Positions 11,925 to 23,405 of a stretch of DNA of 64,000 nucleotides are shown one piece after another; the stretch's first letter is position 1; every line of letters starts with the position of its first letter. Position numbers and translations under genes: made by a program. The notes under the pieces are model-generated. The model did no database searches. It had not been told where the DNA came from and worked only from the letters and a program-made list of their open reading frames with translations. This DNA comes from Dendrobium chrysotoxum (taxonomy: Eukaryota > Streptophyta > Magnoliopsida > Asparagales > Orchidaceae). The stretch is from positions 80,224,780-80,288,779 of the forward strand of contig CM034314.1 of NCBI GenBank assembly GCA_019925795.1, given 5' to 3'.

Positions 11925-12749
11925 ATATGGAATTACATATTTCTGCACTTGTAATTTTCTGTTTGTTGTAGCTAATATTTTTACAAATTACTAGATTCCG
12001 CTGTAACATTAATTTCTTGGATTGAAAAGCATAATTGGTGCTGATTTCCAGCACGTGGGGTGTTCAGCTATTCTTATGAGTGTCCTAAATTGATTCTCTG
12101 TTTACCTTATTTACATGGAAGTTTATTCCATTAACGGCCTAATGTTTTACCAGATAAGAGTCTCACATTTTTTTACAATTTGTATGTAAATTTTCTGTTT
12201 AGGTGTGCTTGATGCATTTCCTTCCTTGCATGTACCAGTTTCTTGATAAATAAAGCAATGAAGAATTGTTCTCTCTTGCCTCTGTGTCTCAGATTCTCTT
12301 CATAGACTAAGGCCATCTTTTTTTTTTTTTAAATTATGGTAAAATATGGTACAGAGCAAGTTTGCCCTTGCCTACAGAACGGCATCAGGAGGGGAATCCT
12401 CCAAGTCAAACGTCACCCCTAATCCAGACACTCTCATCCCTCAAGCATCTAATGAGCTGACAACTTAATCCCAATCACTGGTCATAAGTCGAATGGCCGC
12501 AAATATCTCCAATTCGTTCCCACAATTATCTCGAACGATCACAAATGTAGATCACAAGTTCTCAGGCCTCTCATGTTCACCACTCAAGTTCCCAAATATT
12601 TTAGGGGTGAGGTTGTATGGATTATAATCTAGCTCATAAATAGAATGCCCTTTCATATTCTCAACTTCAAAAACCAATTTATGGCCTTTTAAAAGCCTAT
12701 CCCAACATAAGAATCATTTCCACACTTCCCCGAAAAGCTCTTTGAACGC

Positions 12750-12995
12750 TTGTCCTTTATCCACATTAATCCCGACAATGGAAGCAAGTTGGATCCCAAA
12801 GCAATCAAAAGTATTTTTGTTGGGTACCCCGACAATGAAGAGAGCTATAAATGCTACTCTCCTACCACTAAACGGTTTAACAACTCTATGGATACAACCA
12901 CCCTTGAACAACAATCATTATTTCCCAAACCTGGTATTAAGGGGTTTCTTAGAATATTAGTTTTGGAATCTTATTCTAAAAATTCCCATCACTAA
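12750..12995 (+). pseudogene. Copia polyprotein fragment: integrase C-terminal region
   Basis: The 81-codon frame reads HINPDNGSKLDPKAIKSIF, then VGYPDNEESYKCYSPTTKRF and NNSMDTTTL. This corresponds to the conserved GKLDPKA/FLGY segment between integrase and reverse transcriptase in copia polyproteins. Preceding bases 12,580-12,740 give a shifted reading of the integrase end. It is a broken remnant, not a host gene. Confidence 0.8.
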
Positions 12996-13409
12996 TCCTA
13001 CTCAAAATTTATAAGAAGCCACAAAAAATCCTGCTATCAATTTGTATTCCCTTCCATCCACTCAAAATTAGGAATCGATCATAAGTCAAACATGCATATA
13101 CCAAAACCAAGTCCAAGAGTCTAAACTTGATCCAATCTAAGCTAGAACACCAAAAGATAATAAGGATAATGAACTCCTTAATAATAATATTTTATGTGAT
13201 GACCTTTGAAAAATATATTGCCTTGATAAAAAAGTTTAATAAGTTACACTAAACATCATATCCACAACTTTGTCTCTTGTACTAATCTCTCACCGAAATT
13301 TAAGCTTTCATTGGCAATCTCACTCAAGCATAGATTCCTAAATCCATCAACATTCCTAAATGAAAAGTAGCCCTTCTTGAAGAAATGAAAAGTAGATGAT
13401 CTTGAAGAA

Positions 13410-14720
13410 ATGCAAACTCTAAAAAAAATTATGAGATTTCAGATCTATTCCCAGGAAAGAAACCCATTGGATACAAATGGTTATTTATTATCAAATATAA
13501 ATCTGATGGGAAAATATATAAGGTTCAAACCCTGCTTTATTGCAGAATTATACACTCAATTATATGATATAGAGTATCAAGAAACTTTTGCACATGTTGC
13601 TAAACTCAACACCATTTTGGGTTCTTTTATCTCTGGTAATAAACCTTGATGGCCAATACATTAGCTTGATGTTAACAGGGACTTGAAGATGAGATATAAA
13701 TAAAAAATACTCCTGGATTCAACTAAAAATTCTTGCCTAATAAACAATAAATCCCCATACAGCTGAAATAATCTCCTTAATCAAGTTTGATAGGTTTTCT
13801 AAAGTTGCTAAAAATTATGGGGAAACTCAATGTCAAGCTGACCACACCTTATTTATGAACAAATTTACTTAACAAAAATCAGCTATCCTAATTACATATA
13901 TGAATGATAGTTTACTCACAATAACTTTTAGTGAGAAGATAACAACCACCAAAAAACTTTTGGCACAAATATTTGATTTCAAATATTTGGGGAATTTTAA
14001 GTATTTATTAGGAATAGAGTTTGCAAGATCTCCCAAAGGTATCACTGTCAACATGAATATGTTCTGGACATTTTAGAAAACAAAATTAGGATGTTTGGAT
14101 GCAAACAGATCGATACTACTATGAATCCCAATCTTAAACTAGGATGAAAAGAGATAATGCTCATTTTGACAAAGGTCGATATCAAAAACTAGAAGGAAAA
14201 CGCTTATAGCTCACCTTTATTTGGCCTAATATTTGTTTTTCGGTAAGCTTGGTAAGCCAGTTCATGAATAAACAAATTAAAGAACACATGGATGCTATCA
14301 TATGAATCCTGAGATATCCAAAAATAACCCCTAGGAATGGACTATACTTCAAAAGAAATGCACACAAAAATATTGAAGTGTTCACTGATGTTGATTGGGT
14401 TGGGTCGGTGATTGATCACATATCTATCTCAGAATATTATACATTCACATGGGGTAACATTAACATGAAGAAATTAAAAAAATAATAATAATAACACATT
14501 GTGGTCAACAGTACTGAAGATGAATTTAGAGACATGGCCCATGAAATTTATGAAGAAATTTGGCTAAAATGACACATTAATGAGTTGCCTATTCAATAAG
14601 AATCTTCTAGATTATTATGTGACAACTAAGCTGCAATCAATATTGCCAAGGATCAAGTTGATCGTGGCTCTGTCAAGAAGCAACTTTGACAACCTAATCA
14701 CTAAGCTAAAAATGTTAAAT
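13410..14720 (+). pseudogene. Copia polyprotein fragment: reverse transcriptase and RNase H, frameshifted
   Basis: In changing frames the sequence gives the copia RT opening (residues resembling PLDTNGYLLSNINLMGKY, 13,460-13,520), the YQETFAHVAKLNT box (13,575-13,615), an active-site segment YMNDSLLTI (13,896-13,925), LGIEFARS (14,012-14,035), then RNase H with FTDVDWVGSV (14,383-14,412) and a CDN-like motif near 14,620. The catalytic YVDD has become YMND, so a metal ligand is lost. Stops and frameshifts show long decay. Confidence 0.8.
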
Positions 14721-15833
14721 ATTTATTATCCAGCTTAAAGGTTGTGTTGGAAATATGACCCTATGATGATTTGGAGATTCCCCCTAATTTGGTTGCCCTA
14801 TTTGTCAAGATGAAATTATAGAGTTATGCACTTGCCTTTTCCAGTTTGTTGCAACAGTTATTTTAGCAAAATATTGGATTATGTTACAATATTACCTCTT
14901 GGATTATAATGCATAATTGGTACTGATTTCCAGAACATGGGGTGTCCAGCTATTGTTATTAGAGCCCGAAACCTCATGTTTAACCCAAATAAGGGTCTCA
15001 CATTTTTTACAACATGTATTAGTAAATTTCCTGTTTAGGTGTATCTGATATACTTCCTTGTTGTGTTTCTCCAACACTACATATATGTATGTACTAGTAG
15101 CTTAACGAATAAATCAATGAAAACAGTTCTCTCTTCTCTCTCTGAGTCGGATTTTTTCATGCACTAAGGTCCTTCTTCTCTATTTGAGGGCTCCGAAATT
15201 TCGGCCCTGGCCTCCCCCGTTTGCTTTTCGGGGGAGTTTTAACGAATTAAGTTCTGGGATAAATTTTGAGAAGGCAGATGAGTTTGTAGATAAGACACTA
15301 CCTAGAGATTTCGCCCTCATTTTGTGAGGACTTTATGATCTGAGTTCTGGTTTCCTATAAGCACAATCCCCTATAGTTAATTACCCCTCCCGTGCATGAG
15401 AGAACTTTCGATTAAGGCTAGTCGTCAATCAGATACATAAAGATATGCGTTATCTGGCATATAGTAGCAGCATGGGCAAAGGGTTTTGGGAATTGATATT
15501 TAAAATTAAAAATTTCACCATCGTGCACTTAAAGCGGATGGTGGGAGAATGAATGATGGACCCAATCAAGATCCTATGATTCCGTCGTCCCGGGCCATCG
15601 TGGTCCTTGGTCTACTTAGTCAGAGGAGGTAGTCAACCCAACCTACAGAAAGATCCTTGTCGGAAACCATGGGTTGCTTCATCCAATGGTACCTTGTAGA
15701 CCTGGGGGGAGTGTTTGTCTAAGGGGACAAATTTAAATCCATCTTAGCTAACAGAGGGCTTCGTGCCCTATCGATTATATCCTATTGATTCATATCTCAA
15801 GAATTTGATGCCACTAAGGAACGTATTGGCTCT

Positions 15834-15955
15834 AGTCATAACCGTAATTTAGTGGTGCCATTTGACGGCAAAACCACTCGGTTCAGAGGGCCTCGGGTCA
15901 TAACCGTTTAACCTGAGGTGCCATTTGACGGCAAAATCGCCGGTCAGAGGACATG
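15834..15955. repeat. ~61-bp tandem pair
   Basis: Two adjacent units each contain GTCATAACCGT and, further on, GTGCCATTTGACGGCAAAA, and end in GGTTCAGAGG or CGGTCAGAGG. The period is about 61 bases. The shared core GTGCCATTTGACGGCAAAA is exact. Confidence 0.8.
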
Positions 15956-16390
15956 TACCCCGTCCTTACTGGCAAGAGATTATTTGAGAATAGATCCTAG
16001 TGATATTTTCGACTAGGCATTAGCTCTATGTGAGCTGAAGTAGTTTTCAATTTGTCCACCTCGGCAAACTGTTGCGGAGGGCGGATGGGTTTTGCTTTAA
16101 GTGATTTGATGGATTATTTCAATTTTAAATATTTGGGATTTTGGAATATCTTGAATTTGGATTTTTATGAGTATTTGGGTGGTGTTTTAAGTATTTGAAA
16201 TTAACCCCTCCGATTAAGATCTATGTTCAACACGGGCATCATCGAGGTGTTTATGAGCATTTGGGAATTTCATTGATTGGACCTTGTCGAATCTGCCTAC
16301 TGATCGACAGAGGATCGGGTCCATAGGTTTTATGTCTTTGTTAATGAATTTCTTTTGTTATAGACCTTGAAGGCCTAATATGAACGTATA

Positions 16391-16490
16391 AAACAGATAT
16401 TCCGGTCAACGCCCTGACCGTATATCTGTTTGATAGTTCGAGCCGTGTCGACTCCTATCTATCCATGTAGAAAAATCGAGCTCGAACTTG
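16391..16490. repeat. Two adjacent inverted repeats (hairpins)
   Basis: ACAGATATTCCGGTCA pairs with TGACCGTATATCTGT across a 6-base loop (16,393-16,430), with one bulge. Immediately after, GTTCGAGC (16,436-16,443) pairs with GCTCGAAC before 16,490. Confidence 0.7.
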
Positions 16491-18752
16491 GGTTCATTTA
16501 TTAACCCACGCAGCATCCCTAGATGTCACGTGTGTATCTAAAACACGCTCATCGGAGCCCATGTGGGTGTATGATTACACATGCCATTTTGTGTACCTAC
16601 GTGCATACATATTACAGTGCAAGTGCGCGCGCAGGGGGGGGGGCATTTTTAGAAATTTTGATACTATTTAGTTGTGCGGGTGACCGCCATTTGAATGCAG
16701 CGTTCTATTTGGATGCTCGTACATGCCTTCTGTCCGCTTGTAAGGATGTTGCGGATCCGGTGGCATAGCGTCGTACTTTGTTCATTTGTCTGTTTCATAC
16801 AGGCAAACTATCATGCACTGCTTGTTGCCTTCTACAGGTAGATTGTAGTGCACTAACGAATTTCCTGCCATTGCTTGTAAATAACTGCATTTGCCACAAC
16901 ATGATACCTTTATTCATGGCCGAATTGCTTTGCATACAAATCTTCTAGCACCAGCCATAGGGTGTTGTAGTCGCTTTGTATTTTGCTTGTGGATAATATA
17001 TTGAGTGTACAATGAATCTTCTATAACAGCTCATAGGAGCTTGTATTTATCATAGTCCTTTGACATTTTGCTTGTGGTTTTTAGTCTTTCCAATACAGTC
17101 GCTATGGTTGTCTGTAGGCAGGTAGATGTATTCGTTCACAGACTGAAATTGACTACAAGAAACTGCATCTACCGAAGTCTTTCTGCATCTACCCACAAGT
17201 GGCATGTAGCGTGTATATCTGTGTTCGTAAAGAACCCATTTGTATAGCAGACCTCCAACTATTACCCGTAAGCACCATACTTCATAGAAGAGCTTCCTAC
17301 GGTGGTTAGTAGAAGTTTAAATTCGTCGCGGATTTGTTGTTTCACTTTGTATACAAGTTGTTATGCATATTACAAGTCATCCACTACTGCTTGCAGGTAG
17401 TACATCGCATGCATCCTGTATGTGTTAGATCATCATGTTCATTGCACATTGACCCCTTCTGCTCGTAGGGAGATCACTGCATTTGCTTGAAATCGAATTG
17501 TTATTGACGATGTAGATCTTACTGCATTCATTATGTGCTCTTCATATTCCACTTATGAGCATCTTGTATTGTACTTTGTTTACAGAGATTCAATGCATTC
17601 ATTTCACAGTCAAGTAGGATTGATTGTCCACTAGTTTTTCAGGTCTTCTTCATGAATGCATTATGATTCTTACTACCACCATCTTGCCATTCATTGTTTC
17701 TTGCAAACAGTTAGCGGATCATCACATTCTTTATAATCCTCGTTGATTATTAATTGTAGATGGGTCATGTGACATGTTACAAGTCTTCTGCCGTCTTTTT
17801 AGGATGATTTGTAACTCATATAGTGAACTCACATATTGAAGTTTGCATTTCAACCAATTTGATGACTTCTTTCTACTTTATTGAGATCTTGTTGTATCTT
17901 CCTTCAACTTTATTAATTGATATATGCAAGAAAGTTGCATTAATATTTCATTCATTATGAGTCCTTCATCTGATCTCCATATTGTTTGTTGCTTCTGAGT
18001 GGGATGTAGGATTTTGTATCTGCCATGAATCTTTGCTTGCTTGCATGAGATTTGCATGAATCAAACCTTTCTAGTGGCATTTGATTGCATGATTCTTCAT
18101 CATTATTTATGAGTAAATGATGTTTGTAGGTTTTATATTCATTGCAAGTCTTATATATGCTTTCTTCCATGTTAGCTCACCAATCACGATCTCTTTTTAA
18201 ATATTATGTCCCACGTGTTCAATTTGAATTTGTGAGTCTTTCGTCATCTCAAATTTAAGGTCAATTACTCGTTCAAATTGTTCAATTCAAATTAGAATTC
18301 CTTGCACTTAGTTCACATGAGTTCGGGTCCTCTGTCATTCAGTGTATGTGTCTGATTTATTGTCATTTGCTTCAAGTTCAAATCCATTTTAAGTTTGAGT
18401 TCATTTAGGTCCATTGTATTTAGTTCAAGTCCAAGCTCACAAGTCCCCTATGGTCCTTTTCAAGTTTTTGCTTGAGTTCAAATGTCCAAGCCCTTGTTCT
18501 TCTCATTTGATGTTCAAATCAAATGCAAATTCAAGTTCCCTATAAGTGTTCATTCAAGTTTGAATTCAATATTTGCAAGTTCGATTAATATTCAATTTGA
18601 GTTAAAGTCCTTTGCATTTGCTCAAATTTGAGTTTAAGTCCAAGTTCTCTGTTGTCCAAATTTGTCCAAGTTAGGTCCCCTGTTTTCACTAAAAAATTCG
18701 GCAGCCTCCCGACATCTCCCTCGTTTAAGGAAAATTTCAGGAGTATGGGCCT

Positions 18753-18991
18753 CCCGCCACGCTAGAGATAAGCGTATACGATAGGTGTCGGGTGACACCG
18801 TGGCCAAAAGTCTTCAATCCCACCATGCCAGAGAAAGGCGTATATGGGTCCTCGGGCACCTATTTCAAAATAACGCAGTTTTATATTTTGTCCCTGCCAT
18901 GCTAGAGAAAAACGTGTACAGGGCTTACCCGCCTCGTCGTGGGTGTCGCACCGAGTTTCCTTCCCACCACGCTAGAGAAAAATGTGTATGG
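18753..18991. repeat. Four iterons of CCACGCTAGAGAAAARCGTGTA type
   Basis: Copies begin near 18,753, 18,819, 18,891 and 18,962 (spacing 66-72 bases). All share CCA(C/T)GC(T/C)AGAGA followed by A-rich sequence and CGT(G/A)TA or TGTGTA. Spacers are not conserved, so only the 25-base core is kept. Confidence 0.75.
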
Positions 18992-19109
18992 ACGGTTTTC
19001 CGGCTAGACACAAACGCCGAAAACTGGATTTTTGAGTTTTAGAAGGTTATACCTGCGCGTGGATGTCGGCTGCATTGGCACGTGGATCGAGGCGAGAGAA
19101 TGCCTCTTT

Positions 19110-19470
19110 GCATTTTATTATTATTAATTATAATCAATCATAATTGATTATAATTAAGAATAATTAATTATTATTAATCACAATTAATACTGTTTAATTA
19201 TAATTAATAATAATCAATTACAACTACTTATAATTAAATATAATTAATAGTAATTGAACATAATTAATAATAATATTTAATTAATTAACTATAATTAATT
19301 ATAATTAAATATAATTAATAATAGATAATTAATTACTTATAATTAAATATAATTAATAATAAATGATTATAATTAATTATAATTAATAGTAATTAATCAT
19401 AATTAACTATGTTTAATCATAAATAATTATAAATATTTATAATTAATTATACTTAATTATAATTAAATAG
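19110..19470. repeat. TAATTA/TAATAATTAA low-complexity array
   Basis: About 360 bases are composed almost only of words such as ATAATTAAT, TTATAATTAA and AATAATAATC, with G nearly absent. It is a decayed short-period satellite inside an otherwise GC-richer block. Confidence 0.85.
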
Positions 19471-20220
19471 GATTTGAGCAATATTAAGGCTAATGGTTGT
19501 CGGGACATAGGATTTGTGTAGATTTGAACGGAATTTAGGTAGGATTTGAGAGGATTTAAGCCAAATCATCTGTTTCCCTCTTTTACACGGGATTTGGCCG
19601 AAGAAACACGTGGAAGGAGAAAGTTACCTTCACAGTGAGTGGCTCCCGTCCTTGCTTCCGATCAAAATGTTGTAACTTCCGACCTGGTAGGAAGGGAACG
19701 TCGTCCAGGGTGTGAAGTCGAACAACCACGAAGAAGCCAAAGGAGCGTGTGACATGGAGGTGGTTGCCTTCGTAGAAAACGAGCTCCCGTCGTTGCTTTC
19801 AGTCCGACAAGAAGGAATGTCTTCGAAGGGGACATCGGGTAAGGGCAGAGGGAGGAATAGGTGTTGGTTGGTAGGTCGGTTGGAAGCTTCTTTCGGCTAT
19901 GGAGGGAGGAGTTTGGTCGCCTGGTTGGCCTGCTGCTTGCATGCGAGTAGAGGCGATGAGCTAAATGGGGGTTAGCTAGAGTAAGACGGGTCGGAGGGTT
20001 TGCGAAGCAGAGAGCGTGGATTTCGGCTATGTGTGGGAGAAACGAAGCCGAAGCCTCCTCATCCTCCTTTTAGTGACGCGGAGAGGTAACGCTTGGTACG
20101 CGTGGGATGACTGCAACGATGCCGATTTGCAGAGCGTAGATACTGTAGCGACAGCGAGATGGGCTTTGACAGGGATTCGAGATGGTCTTCAGCAGACTGT
20201 AGTAGGTAATGATTTTTGCC

Positions 20221-20323
<103 letters not shown>

Positions 20324-20413
20324 CCTTGGCTGTAACATGAAGGTCAACACTATTGTTTTTCAAATAACAAAAACTCTTTTATAATGGGGGCTCCACAACA
20401 CACTGTTGCCTAT

Positions 20414-20865
20414 GTTGGTTCTGACAATACAACAACAACATCAACATTTATCCCACTATGTGGAGTCAGTTACATGAATCTTTTTTCTCTATTGTGACTT
20501 GTTAAGAATCAAATTCTCATTTAAATCTAATAAAGAAAGGTCATTTCTAATATTTTCCAACCAAGTCTTTTTGGTCTACCTCTATCTTTCTTAACATAAG
20601 TCAAATATAATACATCTACTTTCCTAACCTGGTCATCGGAAAGTCGCTGTTTTATATGACCAAACCATCTAAGGCGACTCTGTCTAATCTTATGTTCCAC
20701 TGGAGCTACTCCAACCATTTCACGTATATGCTCATTTCGTATCCTGTCTCTAAGAGTAAAGCCACTCATCCACCCGAGCATCCTCATCTCTATAACACTT
20801 AACTTAATATTATGCTTCTCTTTTAATGGCCAACATTCTGCACCATAAGTTGGTTATGACAATAC
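20414..20865 (-). mobile_element. RTE-type LINE, short 3' fragment with target-site duplication
   Basis: Minus-strand reading of 20,527-20,787 gives MRMLGWMSGFTLRDRIRNEH, REMVGVAPVEHKI and RLRWFGHIKQR, the conserved C-terminus of plant RTE polyproteins; a (TTG)n tail follows. Flanks GTTGGTTCTGACAATAC (20,414-20,430) and GTTGGTTATGACAATAC (20,849-20,865) are a 17-base duplication with one mismatch. The insertion is 5'-truncated. Confidence 0.9.
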
Positions 20866-21736
20866 CCAAAAAAATTTGAAGGGCAATTGAAAGAAACAAA
20901 ATATATACATCAAAAGATGTGAAAAACAATGAGAAATTTGGACCACTATATCTATCAAAGTAAACAAGCAAAGTATGAGAGAGCTTAATATGTGTTCATG
21001 TTTGGCTCATTCGATTTTTTTTTTTAAATTTTAGGTCATGTTCAAAAATATTCGCAAACATCATGTGGTGTTCAATTCATTCAAACTCTAATGAGCTTAT
21101 TCGACATATGCCCAGCTCGAATTACAGGTATACATCCATTATACCCGGTGTACTATTTGTGAACAACAAACTCTTTTACCAGCCATATCTTATTCACAAT
21201 TATCGTTTCGTAACACCTGAAACTCCTGGACAATTTATGAATTATCAGTGATCCTTAACATTGATCGCATTTACAAGCCCAGGTCTTCTTCCAGTATTCA
21301 AAATAGCACAAAGTTGAGTTTCTTTAGTGGAAGTTGTTGAATTTGTTTGATGAAATAGCCATTGAGATAAGAGAGCGATTCTCTAAGACCTTAGTGAATT
21401 AATTCACAGTTTATCCATAGGAATTTATATAAATAACTTAGGCTTCAAGAGCATAGGGTGAAGAATTAGAGTAATTTTGTACATCTCCCATCCGGTAGAC
21501 TAGTTTACCATCTCGACATCACAAAGGTTTAGAGTTGCGTTTAGACAATTTCTACATTCAAAAACATCAGAATATATTTTGGGGTTGTTTAAATAAAATT
21601 GTGAATCATATAAATAAATGCTAGAACAAATAAGAATTTATAGAAAATTTGTAGAAAAAAAAAAGGGAGATAAGTAATACAAGACATAAACTTCTCATGC
21701 ATACAAAATTAGCAGAACAATGAAAATATAACTGAC
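20866..21736. other. DnaJ intron 4, donor-proximal end
   Basis: AT-rich intron sequence between the LINE fragment and the splice donor of exon 4. No element or coding motif was recognised. Confidence 0.5.
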
Positions 21737-21794
21737 CGCTTTTTATTTCAGATTTTGAGGCATTTTTGGATACTCCAAGTACTGAGTAGTAATC
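21737..21794 (-). CDS. DJA6: DnaJ gene exon 4: start of J domain
   Basis: The 58-base exon lies between acceptor TTCATGCAG|GATTAC and donor AAAGCG|GTCAGT. It encodes DYYSVLGVSKNASKSEIKS plus the first base of an Ala codon, which is helix I and the start of helix II of a J domain. It is separated from exon 3 by the only short intron of the gene (746 bases). The motif is diagnostic despite the small size. Confidence 0.92.
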
Positions 21795-22540
21795 CTGCAT
21801 GAATAAAAGTCATCAACATCTTGAAAAAAAGCGAAATATCATTTTTCAATCTTATGTAATCCACCTGCTCAATCTTTCTTATGAAAGTGGCATTTCGACT
21901 TAATTCAAGTCAATTTGAACAACTTCTAATCAATATTGACTTTGGCTTAGTGCGCCTTCTTTCTCATACTACTCAACCACACAAATGTAGCTTCTATTGT
22001 TATCTACATATTTTTCCAAATCATCTCAAATCATTATCTATTGTTTGACACAGATTGGCACTAACTACACATTTTCTATAATATTATTTAGCATATTATC
22101 TTCTAATCGCCAAATTATTTGCCTTTTTGTCATTTTAAAAGTTACATCCACTTTCTTATTTGGATTAACCCACAATAAACATCATTGAAATTCTCTAATT
22201 AATTTCCTTTAAAAGCTCTCATGTAAAACATAAAATAACTTATCCGTCCTCCTTAATAGCTTAATTAAAATCATATCTTTTTCGCTCCTAAGAAAATCCA
22301 GAGCCAATACTTGTTCTCCTCTTTCTTACATTAAAGCTGTCCTGCATATCACTTTCTATGAATCTTCGAAATTACTTCCTACACCAATAATTACCTAGCA
22401 ATATCAACCAAAACTATCAAGTTTACTTACATACCTACTGCCCCACAAATTATGAAATATCACAAGTTTATGCAAGCGCATAAATTTGAATAATCATACG
22501 ATGAGTGATAGAGGAACATCAAGTATGCAATGACACTCAC

Positions 22541-22679
22541 TGAATCAGCTCTAACAGTAAGCCTGGCACCTCTTCGTCGGCCAGTATTTTGCAACAGTCC
22601 ACTATTAAATAGAGAAGAAGGTACTTGGGCAATGAAACCTGAACAAGCTGAAGCGAAATAGTTTTGCTTGGCCAAAGCG
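22541..22679 (-). CDS. DJA6: DnaJ gene exon 3: rest of transit peptide to the J-domain border
   Basis: The 139-base exon follows a pyrimidine-rich tract and acceptor (ACATGTGCAG|CGCTTTGG) and ends at a consensus donor (GATTCA|GTGAGT). It completes the split Gly codon, then encodes ALAKQNYFASACSG and, further on, GRRRGARLTVRADS. That last motif is the conserved segment around the transit-peptide cleavage region just before the J domain in plastid DJA proteins. Exons 2 and 3 together are exactly 90 codons, so the next exon begins in phase 0. Earlier stop-free reading beyond both borders is accidental intron sequence. Confidence 0.9.
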
Positions 22680-23189
22680 CTGCACATGTAGCATAAAAAA
22701 TAAGAAAAAAAATGATTTTTAAACAAATTAAACATGGTAAATCCTTTACAAGCCTATTAAATAGGAGGATAAATCACCTTTGTAAATCAATCCATTTGAA
22801 CTTCATATTGACCAGCATAAAGTTCCAAAGCAATTTTGAAACCGTTGACTTGATTCAACCAGTTTTTTTCATTTTTATTTTTATTTTTTTGAGAACTTAA
22901 ATGAAAGGCATTACAAAGATTGGCTAGCATCTAAAAAGAATGGAACACGCTCCAGATTTCAGATAAATCACAAATTGTTAACGGTCCTAGCCACAATGGC
23001 GTTAAAAAATGCATTTACGAGCAACTGCTACTATGTTATTATTTAATTCTATGAGCATAAAAGCATTACAACAAAAAAAATAATATCCAAAACAAATACT
23101 CATACTTCAATGTTTTGTCCATGAATCCATAAAAGATGCCTTTTTTACACAAAAAAACACCTGCTTATCATCACAAAATGAACTGTAAT

Positions 23190-23372
23190 GCACACAAAAA
23201 AGCCTCGTATCGGTGGCGTGTCGGTGCATGTTGATTCATAAATATTTAAGATACGGGCGTCCAATTTATTTTTAATATTTTTTAATCAGACACATCTTCA
23301 ATGTATCTAACACGTATTGGAGGCGTGTCAGACACTGCACGCCTCTTTGAGGAGAAGTGTCGGTGCATCATA
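23190..23372. mobile_element. hAT-related fragment with GTGTCGGTGCATCATAG end
   Basis: The words GTATCGGTGGCGTGTCGGTG, GACACATCTTC, GTGTCAGACAC and the terminal GTGTCGGTGCATCATAG resemble a common plant hAT repeat family whose terminus contains GTGTCGGTGC. Only one end is recognisable. Confidence 0.45.
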
Positions 23373-23405
23373 GTATGATAGTTTAAAAAACACCAAATTT
23401 TAATA

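Larger units (their letters stand above)
9870..15177 (+). mobile_element. Ty1-copia retrotransposon, decayed, 5' LTR split by another LTR
   Basis: The 3' LTR (14,745-~15,177) begins TGTTGGAAATATGACCCTAT. The same sequence opens the 5' LTR at 9,870, stops at about 9,937, and resumes at about 11,920 to ~12,312, so a 2-kb insert interrupts it. After the 5' LTR a primer-binding site like TATGGTACAGAGCAAG matches the usual initiator-Met tRNA site. Internal readings in order are a short gag remnant, the integrase C-terminus (KLDPKAIKSIFVGYP, 12,750-12,950), reverse transcriptase (13,410-14,050, with YMND in place of YVDD) and RNase H (FTDVDW, 14,380). Most of gag, protease and the integrase core are deleted, and many frameshifts are present. 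It lies inside DnaJ intron 4, opposite in orientation to the gene. Confidence 0.85.

Noticed and set aside
16523..16768. 81-codon frame in the unclassified block
   Set aside because: No motif, and it is interrupted by a G run; part of non-coding repeat sequence.
18753..18991. Repeat/spacer pattern resembling a CRISPR array
   Set aside because: Only four degenerate repeats with 40-47-base spacers in a plant nuclear context, and no cas genes.
22460..22735. A separate 91-codon minus-strand gene
   Set aside because: Only the middle (22,541-22,679) is exon; both ends are intron sequence read through the splice sites.
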